The notes: generated by a model from the sequence alone, not told the origin. A DNA stretch of 58,002 bases from Zunongwangia mangrovi (GCF_900112105.1 NZ_FOKV01000011.1:1-58002); one strand, 5' to 3'; numbered from the stretch's first letter, positions 36,114-45,474 are shown. Numbers and translations are program-made.

Positions 36114-37553
36114 ATGAACTGGAACTTTGAAGCTATCTGTATTTTTATTCTCCTGCCTGTCCTATTTCTGGCCACGCTTGTTTATGCCCTGATTCCCGGA
36201 GGCGACACAGAAAAATTGCATAAACGCTATCGGATACGATTTAAACTCCGAAACGGAAATTTTAAAGCTGACAATATTCGCAGAGGGGTCTCCGTGATTG
36301 GTTCTGCTGGGAGTGGAAAAACGGAAAGTGTCGTCTATACCATCCTTCAGCATTTTAGTCAGCATGATTTCGCCGGAGTCATTCATGATTACAAAGATTT
36401 TGAATTGACCGAGATGGCGTATCCCCTTTTTAAAGCACAGAACATTCCCTTCTATACTATTGGCTTTGATCAGATCCATTATCGCGTGAACCCTATTGCT
36501 CCTAAATACCTGCCCAATGAAGAGAGTGTGAATGAAACCTCCCGGGTACTACTGGAAAACCTGCTGGATCATAATATGGCCAGTGCTACCGGTACCAATA
36601 AATTCTTCTCGGACGCCGTTGAAGGCCTTTTCAGTGGTATTATCTGGAAAATGAAAACCGCTTATCCCAACTATTGTACGCTGCCACATATCATTGCTCT
36701 ATTTCAATCGGTAAGTACAAAAAAACTAGTCGCGCTGCTAAAAACTGATCTTACCGCCAGAAGTATGGCCTCCGCATTTATCGGTGGCCTCGATTCTGAA
36801 AAACAAACGGCAGGGATTAAAAGTAGCCTCGCTAACGCCCTGAAAAAATTAAGCTCCCGGAAATTGATGTATGTGCTCTCTAAAGATGAAGTGCCACTGG
36901 ATATTAATACAACGGAACATAAATCCATTATATCCCTGGTGAATCACCCGAAATACGATACGGCCTACTCCCCGATTATCGCCATGATTATGCACACCAT
37001 CATCAAACAAATGAGTGAACGTGAACGAAATCCTTCCTTCCTGCTCATGGAAGAAGCCCCTACCCTTAAACTTCCCAATATGCATCGTATCCCGGCTACC
37101 CTAAGAAGCTATGATATCAGTACCGTTTACGTGATGCAGGATAAGGTACAAAATGATCTGTTGTATGGGGATAAGGCCAGTAAAGCCATATTAAGCAATC
37201 TCTCCTACCAGTTTTTTGGAAAGGTAAATGATCCGGATACCGCTAATTATTATGAACGCTTTTTTGAACTGATTAAAGCGCCTACTAAAAGCGTGAGTAA
37301 AAGTAGTGGCCTAAGTATGGAAAGCCGAATTACACAAGGGGAAAAGGAAATCGCTAAACGACGTGCCAGCCTGTTCTTTACCCTCAAACAGGGGGAATTT
37401 ATAGCATTCGCCGATGGGAAGGATAAATTGGTGCGTTTTCGGCATCCGAAAATTGAAAAACAAGTACCGCCATCCGCCCTGAGTGTCGAAGACAAAGACC
37501 TTCAGTTTAACCTGCAACAAATCTATAATGATATTCGAAAGATGTTATCTTAA
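36114..37553 (+). CDS. MobC/TraG-type coupling ATPase
   Basis: 479 residues. One N-terminal membrane helix (ICIFILLPVLFLATLVYALI) anchors a TraG/TraD-like ATPase with Walker A GSAGSGKTES (about residue 66) and Walker B FLLMEEAPT (about residue 308), followed by the arginine-rich HRIPATLRSYDISTVYVMQD. It is shorter than full TraG proteins (about 650 or more residues), as is normal for mobilisable elements. It links the relaxase complex to a mating channel supplied by a helper element. No channel genes are present. Confidence 0.9.
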   Translation: MNWNFEAICIFILLPVLFLATLVYALIPGGDTEKLHKRYRIRFKLRNGNFKADNIRRGVSVIGSAGSGKTESVVYTILQHFSQHDFAGVIHDYKDFELTEMAYPLFKAQNIPFYTIGFDQIHYRVNPIAPKYLPNEESVNETSRVLLENLLDHNMASATGTNKFFSDAVEGLFSGIIWKMKTAYPNYCTLPHIIALFQSVSTKKLVALLKTDLTARSMASAFIGGLDSEKQTAGIKSSLANALKKLSSRKLMYVLSKDEVPLDINTTEHKSIISLVNHPKYDTAYSPIIAMIMHTIIKQMSERERNPSFLLMEEAPTLKLPNMHRIPATLRSYDISTVYVMQDKVQNDLLYGDKASKAILSNLSYQFFGKVNDPDTANYYERFFELIKAPTKSVSKSSGLSMESRITQGEKEIAKRRASLFFTLKQGEFIAFADGKDKLVRFRHPKIEKQVPPSALSVEDKDLQFNLQQIYNDIRKMLS

Positions 37554-37579
37554 ATAAAGTGCTTATTACCAATGATCGA

Positions 37580-37603
37580 AAATCACCTCAGTCCAGGTGA
37601 TTT
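37580..37603. terminator. Stem-loop after the mobilisation operon
   Basis: The 9-bp perfect stem AAATCACCT / AGGTGATTT with loop CAGTCC lies 27 nt after the coupling-ATPase stop. The T run is short (TTTGG), so termination strength is doubtful. Confidence 0.5.
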
Positions 37604-37666
37604 GGCACTCCACAAATTTTAATAATGCCGTCGGAAAAATGGCACCTGTAGCCTAAGCCCAATTTC

Positions 37667-37694
37667 ATAGTTCTGGTAGTACAGCCAGAACTAT
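37667..37694. repeat. Perfect 10-bp inverted repeat
   Basis: ATAGTTCTGG and CCAGAACTAT flank an 8-nt loop. There is no T run on the plus side; TTTTT precedes it on the minus side. It lies at the right edge of the mobilisation module and may be a regulatory hairpin or element end. Confidence 0.5.
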
Positions 37695-37793
37695 AAAAAT
37701 GACCTCCTCCCGATAGATATGACAAATTAAAACTAGAGAGATTTGGGTAAATAATTGTTAACTTTAAATAAAAAATTTATTTTATAAAATTAG

Positions 37794-38333
37794 TCACCAT
37801 TTAATAGTTACATAATATTCTAAAATCCTAAGGCTAACAAAAATCACAAAAGCAATAATAAACTTAATAAAATATTTAGATTTGGATTGTTCAACTTTTT
37901 TCGAATTTATTAATATCCTTATAATTTCAATTATTTTCTCTCTTCTTAACCATAATATGATTAAGATTAGAACTTGGTAAAAAATTGCTGCTTTTAAGGC
38001 TCCTAAATGAATCTCAAAAAATATGTCTTGTAGGATAACATTTATGAGGATGGTAGATGTGAAAAGACAGCCAATAATTCGAGTTCTTTTTATTAGGATC
38101 AGTAGTCCGCCAACCGCTTCAAAAATGCCTAACGTAATTGCAAAGGATTTTGAATAACCGTAAAATGCCCACATTAATTCCATTCCATTTAATTCAGCAA
38201 CTGTTTTATCAACTTCAGAAGCTCCCTCAAATTGTAAGATTTTACCGAAACCATAAATAAACATAGCTAAAACTACAATCCAACTTATGGAATTTTCAAA
38301 AATTTCTATTCTGTCTTCTTCGTTAAGTTTCAT
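37794..38333 (-). CDS. DoxX-like membrane protein
   Basis: 179 residues with four to five predicted membrane helices (ISWIVVLAMFIYGFGKIL; SFAITLGIFEAVGGLLILI; IIGCLFTSTILINVILQDIF; a C-terminal FIIAFVIFVSLRILEYYV). The pattern of helix 1 plus FEAVGGLLIL is that of the DoxX/MauE-like group, which are small redox-linked membrane proteins. It lies 156 nt downstream of the lantibiotic-like precursor on the same strand, so it might be a resistance or accessory gene for that peptide. This is inference only. Confidence 0.65.
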   Translation of the reverse strand: MKLNEEDRIEIFENSISWIVVLAMFIYGFGKILQFEGASEVDKTVAELNGMELMWAFYGYSKSFAITLGIFEAVGGLLILIKRTRIIGCLFTSTILINVILQDIFFEIHLGALKAAIFYQVLILIILWLRREKIIEIIRILINSKKVEQSKSKYFIKFIIAFVIFVSLRILEYYVTIKW

Positions 38334-38489
38334 AATATCACTTTATAAATTTTCTTTTTTAAAATATGCCGTAAAAATTAAATTTGCCCATAAATTATTA
38401 CTCCATATATCTATTTTAAATTCTAAAAATAATCGTAATCTTTTTTCATATAATAATTTAGTGATTAGATACCAATTCGAATTGAGGAC

Positions 38490-38685
38490 TTACCCGTTTT
38501 CGGAAAGCACTAAATTACAGAATATTCTATTGTGACATTCTGCACTTATAGTACAAATGTATCCTGCAGATTCGCCTCCACCACTAACTTGATTTAGTAA
38601 TTTTCGATTGATAGATACCGGGTTTTTTATGTTAAGGCTCAGGTCTGCATTTTTCCATGCTTCGATTAACTTGTTTTTTTTTCAT
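38490..38685 (-). pseudogene. Lantibiotic-type (mersacidin/plantaricin C group) precursor peptide, frame broken at a nine-A run
   Basis: The minus strand starts with ATG (38685) and nine A's. Read with eight A's, it encodes 64 residues: a leader MKKNKLIEAWKN...INRKLLNQVSGGG and a core ESAGYICTISAECHNRIFCN with a short tail. The leader ends in a double-glycine-type site. CTISAEC in the core matches CTxTxEC, the lipid II-binding ring of mersacidin, plantaricin C and two-peptide alpha lantibiotics, and three Cys plus Ser/Thr are present. Nine A's put the ATG out of frame, with a TGA directly before the peptide frame. Either the run was mis-sequenced, or the gene is dead, or slippage switches it on and off. 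No LanM, LanB or transporter gene is in the window. A small membrane peptide gene precedes it. Confidence 0.6.
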
Positions 38686-38714
38686 AAATGATAATTTTAG
38701 GTATAACCGTAATA

Positions 38715-38840
38715 TTAGAAATAACTATAACGATTTCTAGATTCAATAATAAAATTTAGAAAGATAGCAGCTAATAATGCGGATATGATTAATAAAAAAA
38801 TTGAACTAAATAAAAAGAATAAATCCACTATACTGGACAT
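38715..38840 (-). CDS. Possible small membrane peptide before the lantibiotic-like gene
   Basis: 41 residues from ATG 38840 (MSSIVDLFFLFSSIFLLIIS), one long membrane helix and a charged tail (ESRNRYSYF). The frame is open to an ATG at 38900. It ends 29 nt before the precursor-peptide ATG on the same strand and could be an immunity peptide. Composition and position are the only support. Confidence 0.35.
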   Translation of the reverse strand: MSSIVDLFFLFSSIFLLIISALLAAIFLNFIIESRNRYSYF

Positions 38841-39046
38841 ACAATTATTATATAGTACACAAATAATTAAATCTTTTAAATAACTAAGATAATTGATCAA
38901 GTATTAAGTTTTATTTACATATTAAAGCTGAAAATTTTAATTATTCATATAATATTATGTAAAAACGTGAGAGTTACAAAAATTCACGAGATTTAACTCT
39001 TAGGTGTAAAATACTCAAGATTGAAGAAGTTAATTTATAGTTGTAT

Positions 39047-39154
39047 TTATAAAAAATGTCCCGCTTCGAATTCCCGAGAGAGGATTTCTTCAAGCCCGGA
39101 ATGCTGGCCATAACTTAGTGATGATAGAAATACCAGGAAATAAAACTTTTTCAT
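39047..39154 (-). CDS. Truncated secreted-protein fragment, 35 aa
   Basis: ATG 39154 to TAA 39047 encodes a clear signal peptide (MKKFYFLVFLSSLSYGQ) followed by only HSGLEEILSREFEAGHFL. This looks like the first 35 residues of an exported enzyme cut off by rearrangement, so it is probably a remnant rather than a working gene. Confidence 0.4.
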   Translation of the reverse strand: MKKFYFLVFLSSLSYGQHSGLEEILSREFEAGHFL

Positions 39155-39275
39155 AACTCTTTGCTCTAAAGACAGCTTACTTCCGCAACTGTTACACTCT
39201 CTATAAAAATCTGAATAATTTGCCCCACTCTTTCAACTAATCATTTAGTTTTATATATTTGAGCAAATTTCTGAT

Positions 39276-40877
39276 ATGAGCACCTCATTAAAATCTATAA
39301 TAATTATATTATACCTGGTCATAACAAGTTGTACTTCCTACCATCCTCTTTTGAAATATAATTATACCAACGATTCTCGATTAATAAACCCCGAAATACC
39401 GCTAACTATTAAATACTTCGGTGATACCAAATTTCAAGATTTAGAAAAGGTCGATAAAAATTATATTAAAACTATATTACGTCCGTACAATCAACTCGAG
39501 CTAAAAAACCTGCTGGCCTATGCCAAAACCAATGTCAATCCTGAATATGAAACCTTATTATTTTTATCCAATCAAAAGGAAGGCAATGATTCCCTAAGGC
39601 TGCTATCTGTAGATTCGACACGATTGAGCCTAATCTATAAATTACAAAAGGATGATCAATCGCTTTTCATGCTTATGCGAGCGATGAACGACAACAAGGG
39701 ACTGAAAAGCATGCTTAAGGATGGTGCAGATATCATGAATTCGGTTAGCTTTCGTATTGATTCTACTAATGCCCTCTCCTATGCTGATGTATTCAATCAG
39801 GTACGCAAGGATATCAATTATATAAGCGCTACTAAAACACTTATCGATGCTCCGGTTTCAGATAGCCTACAACAACAATGGATGCAATTTCAATATCTTG
39901 CTACCATTAATTCTTTTATGCAGAACAATCCAACTCAGGACAGCCTGATACAGCAATACGAGCGTAAAAGGATAGATAAACAATCTAAAATGCTTTCAAA
40001 GCTGGATAACACGAAAGTATTTTACGGAGATGAAGTCATTGATAAAATTTTAAGTGAAGCAAAGCACACCCGGGTAGTCATGGTGAACGAAAATCATTGG
40101 TATCCAAAACACCGGATATTCACCACTTCTCTATTAAAAGGTTTAAAAGAAATAGGCTATACTCATTTAGCATTGGAAGCACTAACCAATCCTTTACAGG
40201 CTTCTAAAATTAATGAAAAGCGTCCATACCCTACCCTCAACTCGGGCTATTATATTCAGGAAGCTTATTTTGCACATCTTGTTCGAAAAGCTTCAGCATT
40301 AGGCTTTAAGCTGGTGTCTTATGAAAATCAAGATCCGCAAATCAATAGGGAATTAGGACAAGCGCAGCAGCTTATGGAAATTCTTGAAGATCCGAAAGCA
40401 AAAGTATTGGTACATGCCGGTATTGATCATATTCTCGAATCCCCTACCGAAAACGGGAAACGAATGGCTACGCATTTTAAAGAAATGTCGGCTATTGATC
40501 CGCTTAGTATTAACCAAGTAGAATTTGTAGGTGGTTCCTCCCACGAATTAAGCCTTATCCCATTTGAACTTATTAAAGGTCAAACCAAAAAAATAAATGA
40601 CTATTACCTTATAAATCAAATAAAGCCTTCTTTGGAAAAAGTGTACCCGGAAAAAGATTTTCAAATAACAGCCACAACGACTCCAAAATCCAATCCTGCA
40701 TTAGTGAAATTCTATAATCAGGAGGAGTATTCTATCTACAAAGAAAATGCTGTTCCCATTCTCAATATCTACTCGACTTCTGATAGACTTACAATTAATT
40801 TACCACGAGGAATGTATAAGGTCGTAATTTACTATCCTGACGGGAAGCAAAATAGTCATTCTTTCAATACTAATTAA
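39276..40877 (+). CDS. Lipoprotein with C-terminal ChaN/erythromycin-esterase-like domain
   Basis: 533 residues with lipobox VITSC. Residues about 30-240 are helical and unlike any family I know. From about residue 255 the sequence takes on the ChaN/EreA-type fold: VVMVNENHWYPKHRIFTTSL followed by HLALEAL, then AYFAHLVRKASALGFKLVSY, and VLVHAGIDHI with a late His. The NEN-H-x5-HR arrangement corresponds to the GE-x-H...H metal/acid site of that superfamily. A C-terminal beta domain (NIYSTSDRLTINLPRGMYKV) may pack on it. It is an outer-membrane or periplasmic protein of unknown substrate. It converges with the S41 gene, sharing 4 nt at the stops. Confidence 0.7.
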   Translation: MSTSLKSIIIILYLVITSCTSYHPLLKYNYTNDSRLINPEIPLTIKYFGDTKFQDLEKVDKNYIKTILRPYNQLELKNLLAYAKTNVNPEYETLLFLSNQKEGNDSLRLLSVDSTRLSLIYKLQKDDQSLFMLMRAMNDNKGLKSMLKDGADIMNSVSFRIDSTNALSYADVFNQVRKDINYISATKTLIDAPVSDSLQQQWMQFQYLATINSFMQNNPTQDSLIQQYERKRIDKQSKMLSKLDNTKVFYGDEVIDKILSEAKHTRVVMVNENHWYPKHRIFTTSLLKGLKEIGYTHLALEALTNPLQASKINEKRPYPTLNSGYYIQEAYFAHLVRKASALGFKLVSYENQDPQINRELGQAQQLMEILEDPKAKVLVHAGIDHILESPTENGKRMATHFKEMSAIDPLSINQVEFVGGSSHELSLIPFELIKGQTKKINDYYLINQIKPSLEKVYPEKDFQITATTTPKSNPALVKFYNQEEYSIYKENAVPILNIYSTSDRLTINLPRGMYKVVIYYPDGKQNSHSFNTN

Positions 40878-42268
40878 AATTCTAAATAATCTATAGCAAA
40901 TTTGACCCAATTCGAGATTGTTTTATCGAGATAAATATCAGGCTGTACACCAATATTATCAATAGGATATTCTGGCAATCGTAAAGACCTATATGTTGGT
41001 AGAACCAGTTGAAAATCAGTACAACCAAAATTGAAGATTCTAGCGGAAGCATAATCCAAAACTCCATAACTAGGTCTACCCATGATCTTAACTTTTTTAC
41101 TTTGTCTGGAAAGTAATAGTAGATTTTCTGCAGCACTGCCTACTTCTTCATCTACAAGAAAAACAATTTGTTCAGGGGAATTGTTTGCCCTGTCAACAGA
41201 AGTAACTTCCACTGAATAACTTTTGGGATTTACAAACTCTCCGGGATGCTCCTTAAATAATTTTATTTGTTTAGTTAATCGAATAATATCATCACGATTT
41301 TCCTTTGTATCTTCAAGCTTATCTAAATAATTTTCTAAACCTTCAATGAGTGTTGGAGTAACCAAATATTCCACACCTATATGACGTAAAGGATTTGTTG
41401 CGATATAGGGAAGTAATTTTTGATAAGCGTCATCAGTGCCCCCTCCATTTCCCCTAAGATCAATAATTAGGTTATGACTTTTTTCTAATTGTTTTTTATT
41501 ATTTTCAATGATAGCCTCGATATGCTCAACAAACCTATAACTGAAATTTGATAATCTTATATATGCAGTCTTCGAACTTAACTTCTCAAAATACAGTCCA
41601 TCAATTTTATTTAGCTTTAGTTGCAGGGAATCCTTATCTGGATTCTGAGCGATTACGGATTGCCGAATGAAATTGATGCGGAACTTATCCAAATGCAGAA
41701 TTGAATTGTCGTGTAAGGAATATGTATCTTCACGAAAAACATGATCATTAAAAGCATACTCTATGACACTATCTTTGATCTTTAATTTTAAAGCCCCTTT
41801 AGGCCACTCATCCGATTCAGATTCAAGTACAAATCCTTCATATACTCTTCCCTTCTTTTTTATTCCTATCTTATAATTATCAGAAGTCCAAATACCTTCC
41901 AAAGGATCTGTTGATTCGGATTGACTTAAAAATTGATCGATGTTGATAATTGTGCTTTTTAATTCATCATTTACATCTCGTGCTTTCTTATTTTCTATAA
42001 GCCATATATGACTATCATTGAAAAAATTTACATAGTCTTCCAAAACAGGCAGGCAATTCTTAGTGATGATTTTTGCTCGCTGGTAAAGAGCATTCTTTTG
42101 ATTATTGTAGATTAAAGCATCTTTTGTTTTTTCCTTAAATCCCGGATATTCGTTTTCTACCTTTTTAATCAATGCGGATAAAGCATGAGTACAGTCACAT
42201 TCTTGAGCCGCTACAAATTGAACACTTAAAAAAATGAAAAAAATTAAAGAGTAGTATCGTCGAAACAT
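40874..42268 (-). CDS. S41-family peptidase, secreted
   Basis: 464 residues from the ATG at 42268, which leaves a good signal peptide (MFRRYYSLIFFIFLSVQF, then VAAQ). The frame is open eight codons more. The tail-specific protease fold is clear: LIIDLRGNGGGTDDAYQKLL, then VFLVDEEVGSAAENLLLLSR with the catalytic Ser in GSAAE and VGVQPDI-like closing residues (IGVQPDIYL). No PDZ domain is visible. The N-terminal 200 residues form a helical/beta lead domain. It processes or degrades periplasmic proteins; the target is unknown. Confidence 0.88.
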   Translation of the reverse strand: MFRRYYSLIFFIFLSVQFVAAQECDCTHALSALIKKVENEYPGFKEKTKDALIYNNQKNALYQRAKIITKNCLPVLEDYVNFFNDSHIWLIENKKARDVNDELKSTIINIDQFLSQSESTDPLEGIWTSDNYKIGIKKKGRVYEGFVLESESDEWPKGALKLKIKDSVIEYAFNDHVFREDTYSLHDNSILHLDKFRINFIRQSVIAQNPDKDSLQLKLNKIDGLYFEKLSSKTAYIRLSNFSYRFVEHIEAIIENNKKQLEKSHNLIIDLRGNGGGTDDAYQKLLPYIATNPLRHIGVEYLVTPTLIEGLENYLDKLEDTKENRDDIIRLTKQIKLFKEHPGEFVNPKSYSVEVTSVDRANNSPEQIVFLVDEEVGSAAENLLLLSRQSKKVKIMGRPSYGVLDYASARIFNFGCTDFQLVLPTYRSLRLPEYPIDNIGVQPDIYLDKTISNWVKFAIDYLEF

Positions 42269-42348
42269 AATGATTTGATTTTGGTGATGCATTTCGACTA
42301 CAAAGAAACTTCATCAAAATTTTTTAAAATTGTAAAAATCATTCAATT

Positions 42349-43164
42349 TTATACATTAGTAATCCACGTAAATTCATTCTGTACGCGATTCATTTTAGCC
42401 TTGAAAATACCAGGTGCCAATCCTGTAAAACTTTTAAAATCCCGGATGAAATGTGATTGATCAAAATATCCTAGTTGAAGAGCGAGCTGCGTAAAATCAG
42501 AGGTTTCGGCTAAAACATTCAATGATTTACGAAACCGTATAGTTTTTTGATAAGATTTGGGGCCTTGACCAAAATGATCTAAAAACCGCCGATAAAGTGT
42601 AGATGCACTCATCCCTGCAGAATATTGTACGCCTCCATACTTTTGTTCAGCTTGGAGCATTTCGGCTAAGCGTTTTTTATCAATTGTGTTGCCGTTGAAT
42701 AACCTGAGAAAAAAAGACTCTAGTAATAGCACTCTCGTAGCGTAATCTCTTTCATCAAACAACCGATTCAGAAAAGAATGATGCGTATTTTTAAAGATAT
42801 CACTTAATAAAAGTTCTTCATTGAAAAGTGTATCAATATGTTCCCGGGTAAACATCTTTAAACTACCGGGATGAAACAAAACACAAACCTGATCCAAGCT
42901 GCCATGCACCTCAACTTCAAATGCGCTTTGATGGGCTCCGTATAATCGGCATGTGGGTTCATCGCTACTAGCTAATACTGTGCATCTATTTGAGTCTTTA
43001 GGATTGTAAAAGACTGTGGAAGCCTGATATAAGGCTAAACATATATTAGTATTTGCGAAACTCTTATAGCCGAACGGATTATTGCTATTTTTTCGGAAAA
43101 ATAGAAAATACTGAATATGCTTTTTTAATAAAGGGTTTTGAGGTTTAAATAGTAAAGTTTCCAA
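42349..43164 (-). CDS. AraC-family transcriptional regulator
   Basis: 271 residues. The N-terminal domain (about 1-140; LFHPGSLKMFTREHIDTLFN) is of the DUF6597 kind. The C-terminal HTH pair is MSASTLYRRFLDHFGQGPKS and TQLALQLGYFDQSHFIRDFK, followed by FTGLAPGIFKAKM. It lies upstream of the S41 gene on the same strand (81-nt gap). No target can be named. Confidence 0.9.
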   Translation of the reverse strand: METLLFKPQNPLLKKHIQYFLFFRKNSNNPFGYKSFANTNICLALYQASTVFYNPKDSNRCTVLASSDEPTCRLYGAHQSAFEVEVHGSLDQVCVLFHPGSLKMFTREHIDTLFNEELLLSDIFKNTHHSFLNRLFDERDYATRVLLLESFFLRLFNGNTIDKKRLAEMLQAEQKYGGVQYSAGMSASTLYRRFLDHFGQGPKSYQKTIRFRKSLNVLAETSDFTQLALQLGYFDQSHFIRDFKSFTGLAPGIFKAKMNRVQNEFTWITNV

Positions 43165-43285
43165 TATGATCTAAGTTTTCTATAAATACGATTGAAAACT
43201 ATAGAGGTTGCAATAATACCGGGGAAAGCTGATTTACTTTCATATACTAAGATAACCTATTTAAAATAATACTATAAAACCAGTT

Positions 43286-43702
43286 TTAATCCAATAAAAA
43301 CCTTACCATCCGTTCCAAATGATCTACAGGTACCTCAAATCGCTCCATCAGAAAATAAGGAGCTCCATCATTAGGTAGATACATGGCTCTGTATTTTAAT
43401 TTACCTATTTTATGTTCCAATAAATAGCCTTTTCCTCCATCAGGTAAATCTTCCACCTCTCCCATAATAGTATAGGCTTGAACAATTTTTGTTGGGATAT
43501 CACCCTTATTATCAAAAGTCGTAAGCCTCATTTCCTTTTTAGTGGTGTCGATATCGATCTCCCTATCAATTACATCAAATTCATTAATGGTCAGGTAATG
43601 TGTAAACGGAGAAGTATAATGTTGGCCAATCAACGAATGAAAACAAAAACTAAGGACTAAAAAACATAAACATCTATTTATCATTAGGTTAAGATAATTC
43701 AA
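43286..43702 (-). CDS. Hypothetical secreted protein, 138 aa
   Basis: A signal peptide (MNRC-type start, CLCFLVLSFCFHSLIGQ) is followed by a small beta-rich domain (EFDVIDREIDIDTTKKEMRL; GEVEDLPDGGKGYLLEHKIG) with no cysteines. It is probably periplasmic. I do not recognise it. It stands alone between the AraC gene and umuC. Confidence 0.65.
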   Translation of the reverse strand: MNYLNLMINRCLCFLVLSFCFHSLIGQHYTSPFTHYLTINEFDVIDREIDIDTTKKEMRLTTFDNKGDIPTKIVQAYTIMGEVEDLPDGGKGYLLEHKIGKLKYRAMYLPNDGAPYFLMERFEVPVDHLERMVRFLLD

Positions 43703-43730
43703 TTTTATATAGAGTAGTCCTAAATAAAAC

Positions 43731-44987
43731 TTAACATTTCACTCTTATGATCTCATCTACTCTGCTGGTATATCTTTTTGAAAGTCTTTCCTGTTTCATT
43801 TTCCAGGTCCTCCCAAGATCCTGAGCTGCAAATTTAACCTTGCCATTCTCGGTCCGATTCAACCGGTCAATGACTTTCATCAAAACATGATGCCTTGGAT
43901 CTTCATTAGAAAATAGCGATAATTGTCGTTCTGAGGCCGGGCTTATCCCCATTATAATTACTCCTGCCTTTTTGTACTGATAACCTTTCCTATAAATTCG
44001 TTTCAATCCATATAAAGCAGCTTTAGTTAATACTATAGTAGAGTTTAACGGATATGATAAGTTGACCACCAAATTCGCTTTATATTGTCTTAAATCCTTT
44101 CTAAACCTATTCGTAAGTAGAAAGACATACACTAACGTGCAATTGCTATCCTGCTTCCGTAATTTATAAGCGGCTTTTGCTGCATAAGTACTTACGCGCT
44201 CTCTTAGATCTTCATAATCCTCATACATTTTTTCAAAAGAACGAGTCACAGCTATATTTTTTTTGTTTTTAATTTCTTCAAAATCCAAAGTAGACTCTCC
44301 GGACAAATCTCTTTTTAACCGAAGACCGACCACACTCATTTCCTTTCTGGCATATTCATTAGGCAATTGTATAAATTGCCAGGCATTATAAATTTTAATA
44401 TTTAAAAGACGTTTTTCATGCTGTCGTCCAATACCCCAAACATCTCCGATCTTAGTCCAGCGTAGCGCTTTCTCCTTTTTTAATTCTGAATCAATAGCAT
44501 AAACTCCTCCTGTTATTTCAGCAAATTTTTTTGCGATTTTATTGGCAACCTTGGCTAAAGATTTGGTTTTAGCTAAACCCACACTAATTGGAATTCCGGT
44601 ATGGCGATATACTTTCTCTATCATCTGTTTTCCCAAAGTTTCCAGGTCATAAAGCTCAAAGCCTTCGAATTTTAAAAAGCTCTCATCAATACTGTAAATT
44701 TCTATTTCCGGTGTAAAGGTGGAGAGGATATTCATAACCCTATTACTCATATCACCATATAAGGCGTAATTGCTCGAAAAAACATGAATTCCCTTGGCTT
44801 CAAAGTCTTTCTCAAACTGAAATGCAGGTGCACCCATTGGAATACCTAGGGCTTTGGCTTCATTGGAACGTGCGATGACACAACCATCATTATTTGAAAG
44901 TACCACAACAGGTTTGTTGCGAAGTGAGGGGTTAAATACACGCTCGCAACTAGCATAAAAGTTATTACAATCAACTAGTGCAAACAT
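43731..44987 (-). CDS. umuC: Y-family DNA polymerase subunit UmuC
   Basis: 418 residues. The palm begins [20 protein letters not shown]. The catalytic acidic pair lies in [13 protein letters not shown], with [20 protein letters not shown] as the family's second motif and a helix-hairpin-helix region ([19 protein letters not shown]). The C-terminal UmuC-specific extension (DUF4113-like; [18 protein letters not shown]) is present, so it is full length. It performs error-prone translesion synthesis with the processed form of UmuD. Its ATG shares one base with the umuD stop (TAATG), so the two are coupled. Confidence 0.97.
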   Translation of the reverse strand: MFALVDCNNFYASCERVFNPSLRNKPVVVLSNNDGCVIARSNEAKALGIPMGAPAFQFEKDFEAKGIHVFSSNYALYGDMSNRVMNILSTFTPEIEIYSIDESFLKFEGFELYDLETLGKQMIEKVYRHTGIPISVGLAKTKSLAKVANKIAKKFAEITGGVYAIDSELKKEKALRWTKIGDVWGIGRQHEKRLLNIKIYNAWQFIQLPNEYARKEMSVVGLRLKRDLSGESTLDFEEIKNKKNIAVTRSFEKMYEDYEDLRERVSTYAAKAAYKLRKQDSNCTLVYVFLLTNRFRKDLRQYKANLVVNLSYPLNSTIVLTKAALYGLKRIYRKGYQYKKAGVIIMGISPASERQLSLFSNEDPRHHVLMKVIDRLNRTENGKVKFAAQDLGRTWKMKQERLSKRYTSRVDEIIRVKC

Positions 44988-45403
44988 TATAAATATTTAA
45001 TGACGTTTGTAACTATTCCCCATATCACGAATTCATTATCAGCGGTTACTTTGATGGGAGCATATTTCTTGTTCTCCGCTATTAACCAAATAACATTTTT
45101 TTCAATTCGTATTCTCTTTACTGTAAACTCACCATCTAAAAAACAAACTGCGATATGTCCACTTTTTGGTTTCAAACTTTTGTCAATAACCAGTAAATCA
45201 CCATTACTTATACCTGCTCCTTCCATACTATCCCCTTCGGCTCTACCAAAAAATGTGGCATCCTTGTTCTTAATAAACTCATGATTCAGGTCAATTCTAT
45301 CTTCTAAATGATCGTCTGCAGGTGATGGGAAACCTGCTGATATACCACAATTAAACAGTGGTAAGCGAAGTACAACTAAAGAATAATTTTTGTAAATTTT
45401 CAT
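44987..45403 (-). CDS. umuD: UmuD, self-cleaving S24 protein
   Basis: 138 residues of the LexA/UmuD S24 family. The self-cleavage site lies in [12 protein letters not shown] (Ala-Gly), the nucleophile Ser in [12 protein letters not shown] and the general-base Lys in FTVKRIRI. RecA-stimulated cleavage would yield the active form that partners UmuC. A dyad (45404-45423) lies directly before the ATG and could be its operator. Confidence 0.96.
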   Translation of the reverse strand: MKIYKNYSLVVLRLPLFNCGISAGFPSPADDHLEDRIDLNHEFIKNKDATFFGRAEGDSMEGAGISNGDLLVIDKSLKPKSGHIAVCFLDGEFTVKRIRIEKNVIWLIAENKKYAPIKVTADNEFVIWGIVTNVIKYL

Positions 45404-45433
45404 AACTCATAATGATACGAGTTTTCAAAATTA
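45404..45433 (-). promoter_or_regulatory. umuD promoter and dyad operator
   Basis: TAATTTTG (minus strand, 45433-45426) is an exact TAnnTTTG -7 box. The predicted start, near 45419, falls in the dyad AACTC-N10-GAGTT (45404-45423), whose inner bases (TA...TA) are also symmetric. A repressor bound here would block both initiation and the ribosome site. This fits damage-inducible control. The shared 71-nt gap also contains the control region of the HMCES gene. Confidence 0.5.
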
Positions 45434-45474
45434 GGTATATTTCCATAATTTAGGATATAATCCAAAGTTAAAAT

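Noticed and set aside
45000-45284. 94-codon plus-strand frame opposite umuD
   Set aside because: umuD has all catalytic residues and correct coupling to umuC; the opposite frame has no features.
43731-45403. umuDC as cargo of the mobilisation module
   Set aside because: More than 6 kb and several unrelated genes separate them, and no element boundary encloses both.
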